Source: an uncultured Flavobacteriaceae bacterium (GTDB lineage Bacteria > Bacteroidota > Bacteroidia > Flavobacteriales > Flavobacteriaceae). Taken from it: a DNA stretch of 64,000 nucleotides. Positions 62,991 to 64,000 of the stretch are shown one piece after another. The notes under the pieces were generated by a model, which was not told the origin of the DNA, made no database searches, and was given only the letters and a program-made list of their open reading frames with translations. The position numbers were made by a program, and so were the translations under genes. Location: NCBI GenBank assembly GCA_947502635.1, contig CANNAN010000005.1, positions 62,001 to 126,000 of the forward strand. Direction: 5' to 3'. Every line of letters begins with the position of its first letter. The first letter of the stretch is position 1.

Positions 62991-62998
62991 TACTTTTG
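62991..62998 (+). promoter_or_regulatory. Candidate TAnnTTTG -7 box of the act operon
   Basis: TACTTTTG lies 39 nt upstream of the actA ATG at 63037. No clear TTTG -33 partner was found. Confidence 0.4.
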
Positions 62999-63036
62999 CC
63001 TGAGATTTTATAACTGTGATTTTTTCTATACATTAT

Positions 63037-64000
63037 ATGAAAAAATCATACCAAAGTTTAGAAGTTAATTTAACTAACAATATGGAAAAGGTGATTCACC
63101 GTGAATTAAGGAAAAACATTCTTAGTTTAGGCTTAATTATTTTATTAGCGTTTACAACCTCTCTTTCTGCTCAGGAGGGAGATCCAGCAAAAGGAAAAGC
63201 TTTATTTAATGCCAATTGTGCTGCTTGTCATCAATTAGATAAAAAAATGACAGGTCCTGCTTTACGTAAAGTAGAACAACGTTTGTCTGATGATCAAGGT
63301 TTAGATAGGGATTGGATTTATGCCTGGGTACGTAATAGTGCAGGTCTTATTAAATCTGGAGACGCTTATGCAAACAAAGTTTATAATGAGTTTGGTGGAG
63401 CGGCTATGACTGCCTTTCCTCAATTGTCTGATGATGATTTAAATAATATTCTTGCATATACTGCTGAAGAAAAAGCAGCACCTGCTCCTACAGCAGTTGC
63501 TACTGGGACAGCAGCAACTGCGTCTAACTCGGGAGGTATTTCAAATGAGATTATTTTAGGGGCTTTAGCGATCCTGTTTATGTTATTAGCTGCAGGGTTA
63601 TATGTAGTGAATAAAACATTACGTCGTTTTGCTTCAGCACAAAATATAGATTTACCAGAAGCTACAAAAAGAACGCCATTATGGAAGGCTTTTGTTAAGA
63701 ATCAATTCTTAATGTTAGTAACAGCGATATTCTTTTTATTAGCGAGTGCCTATTTTGTATTTGGATTTTTTATGCAAATTGGTATCGATCAAGGTTACGA
63801 ACCAGTACAACCAATACATTTTTCTCATAAAATTCATGCGGGAGATAATGGTATCGATTGTAAATACTGTCACTCTTCTGCAAGAGTAAGTAAGACATCT
63901 GGTATTCCTTCATTAAATGTATGTATGAATTGCCATAAATCTATTTACGAATACAATGGCGAAACAACAGCTGAGCATTCTAAAGAATTTTATGATGATC
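63037..64000 (+). CDS. actA: Alternative complex III cytochrome c subunit ActA (partial, 3' end outside window)
   Basis: The frame runs from the ATG at 63037 to the window end without a stop; the ATG at 63082 (MEKVIHREL...) is the other good start and gives a signal peptide ending SLSAQE. It starts with a mono-haem cytochrome c domain (GKALFNANCAACHQLDKK; CXXCH at 63217-63231), an Ala/Thr-rich linker, and membrane helices (NEIILGALAILFMLLAAGLY; LMLVTAIFFLLASAYFVFGF). A multi-haem part follows with CKYCH (63859-63873) and CMNCH (63922-63936). This matches bacteroidetal ActA of the quinol:cytochrome c oxidoreductase. actB-F should follow outside. Confidence 0.9.
   Translation, partial: MKKSYQSLEVNLTNNMEKVIHRELRKNILSLGLIILLAFTTSLSAQEGDPAKGKALFNANCAACHQLDKKMTGPALRKVEQRLSDDQGLDRDWIYAWVRNSAGLIKSGDAYANKVYNEFGGAAMTAFPQLSDDDLNNILAYTAEEKAAPAPTAVATGTAATASNSGGISNEIILGALAILFMLLAAGLYVVNKTLRRFASAQNIDLPEATKRTPLWKAFVKNQFLMLVTAIFFLLASAYFVFGFFMQIGIDQGYEPVQPIHFSHKIHAGDNGIDCKYCHSSARVSKTSGIPSLNVCMNCHKSIYEYNGETTAEHSKEFYDD

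Noticed and set aside
1-64000. CRISPR arrays, insertion sequences, integrases
   Set aside because: I found no regularly spaced repeat array and no transposase or integrase reading frame in the window.

Overview
The window is a chromosomal segment of a marine-type member of the Flavobacteriaceae (Bacteroidota). The evidence is low G+C, signal peptides ending in SxSQ or CxAQ, type IX secretion C-terminal domains, DUF4249/TonB-receptor pairs, an rpoN gene, TAnnTTTG promoter boxes, an algal-polysaccharide glycoside hydrolase and the start of an alternative complex III operon. No prophage, insertion sequence or CRISPR array is visible.

Region 1 (1-9.9 kb) is the accessory part. On the minus strand lie a PKD/beta-barrel surface protein, an exported TPR-CHAT (caspase-like) protein with a C-terminal membrane anchor, a small retropepsin-like aspartic protease overlapping it, and a LuxR-type response regulator cut by the window edge. 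A 33-residue hydrophobic peptide may head this set. A lipoprotein and a two-repeat exported protein follow, then a divergent sigma-70-like factor with a membrane TPR partner that looks like an anti-sigma factor. GGGTAACAA-type motifs occur upstream of three minus-strand units. A decayed serine hydrolase and a possible SUKH-like small gene sit in the middle. This is my best candidate for an undescribed system: a sigma-factor-linked, two-protease envelope signalling locus.

Region 2 (10-15.9 kb) has tatD, ansA, tRNA-Ser(GGA), an ExbB / small membrane protein / ExbD / ExbD energising operon, an outer-membrane barrel and a small polytopic membrane protein. Region 3 (15.9-27.3 kb, minus strand) is housekeeping: rpoN, asnS, an MMPL/RND exporter, a DUF5686-type barrel, then frr, pyrH, tsf, rpsB, rpsI and rplM, with clear terminators and a consensus promoter ahead of rplM.

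Region 4 (27.9-33 kb) holds a secreted GH86-like agarase/porphyranase with CBM6 and T9SS domains, a DUF3179 lipoprotein and an outer-membrane protein. Region 5 (33.3-45.9 kb) carries two paralogous DUF4249-TonB receptor pairs around a YgiQ radical SAM gene, ending at polA. A short relic of the polA 3' end lies behind the first pair, which records a segmental duplication.

Region 6 (46-57 kb) has a metallophosphoesterase, a cysteine-free thioredoxin-fold protein, a polysaccharide deacetylase, a DUF2723 (GT117) membrane protein, tRNA-Gln(TTG), about 1 kb of gene-poor sequence, a large T9SS-exported choice-of-anchor I/phytase-like protein and a universal stress protein. Region 7 (57.2-64 kb) is rimP-nusA-infB behind a leader terminator hairpin, an exported tail-collar protein, a SPOR protein and the first gene of alternative complex III (actA), cut by the window end.
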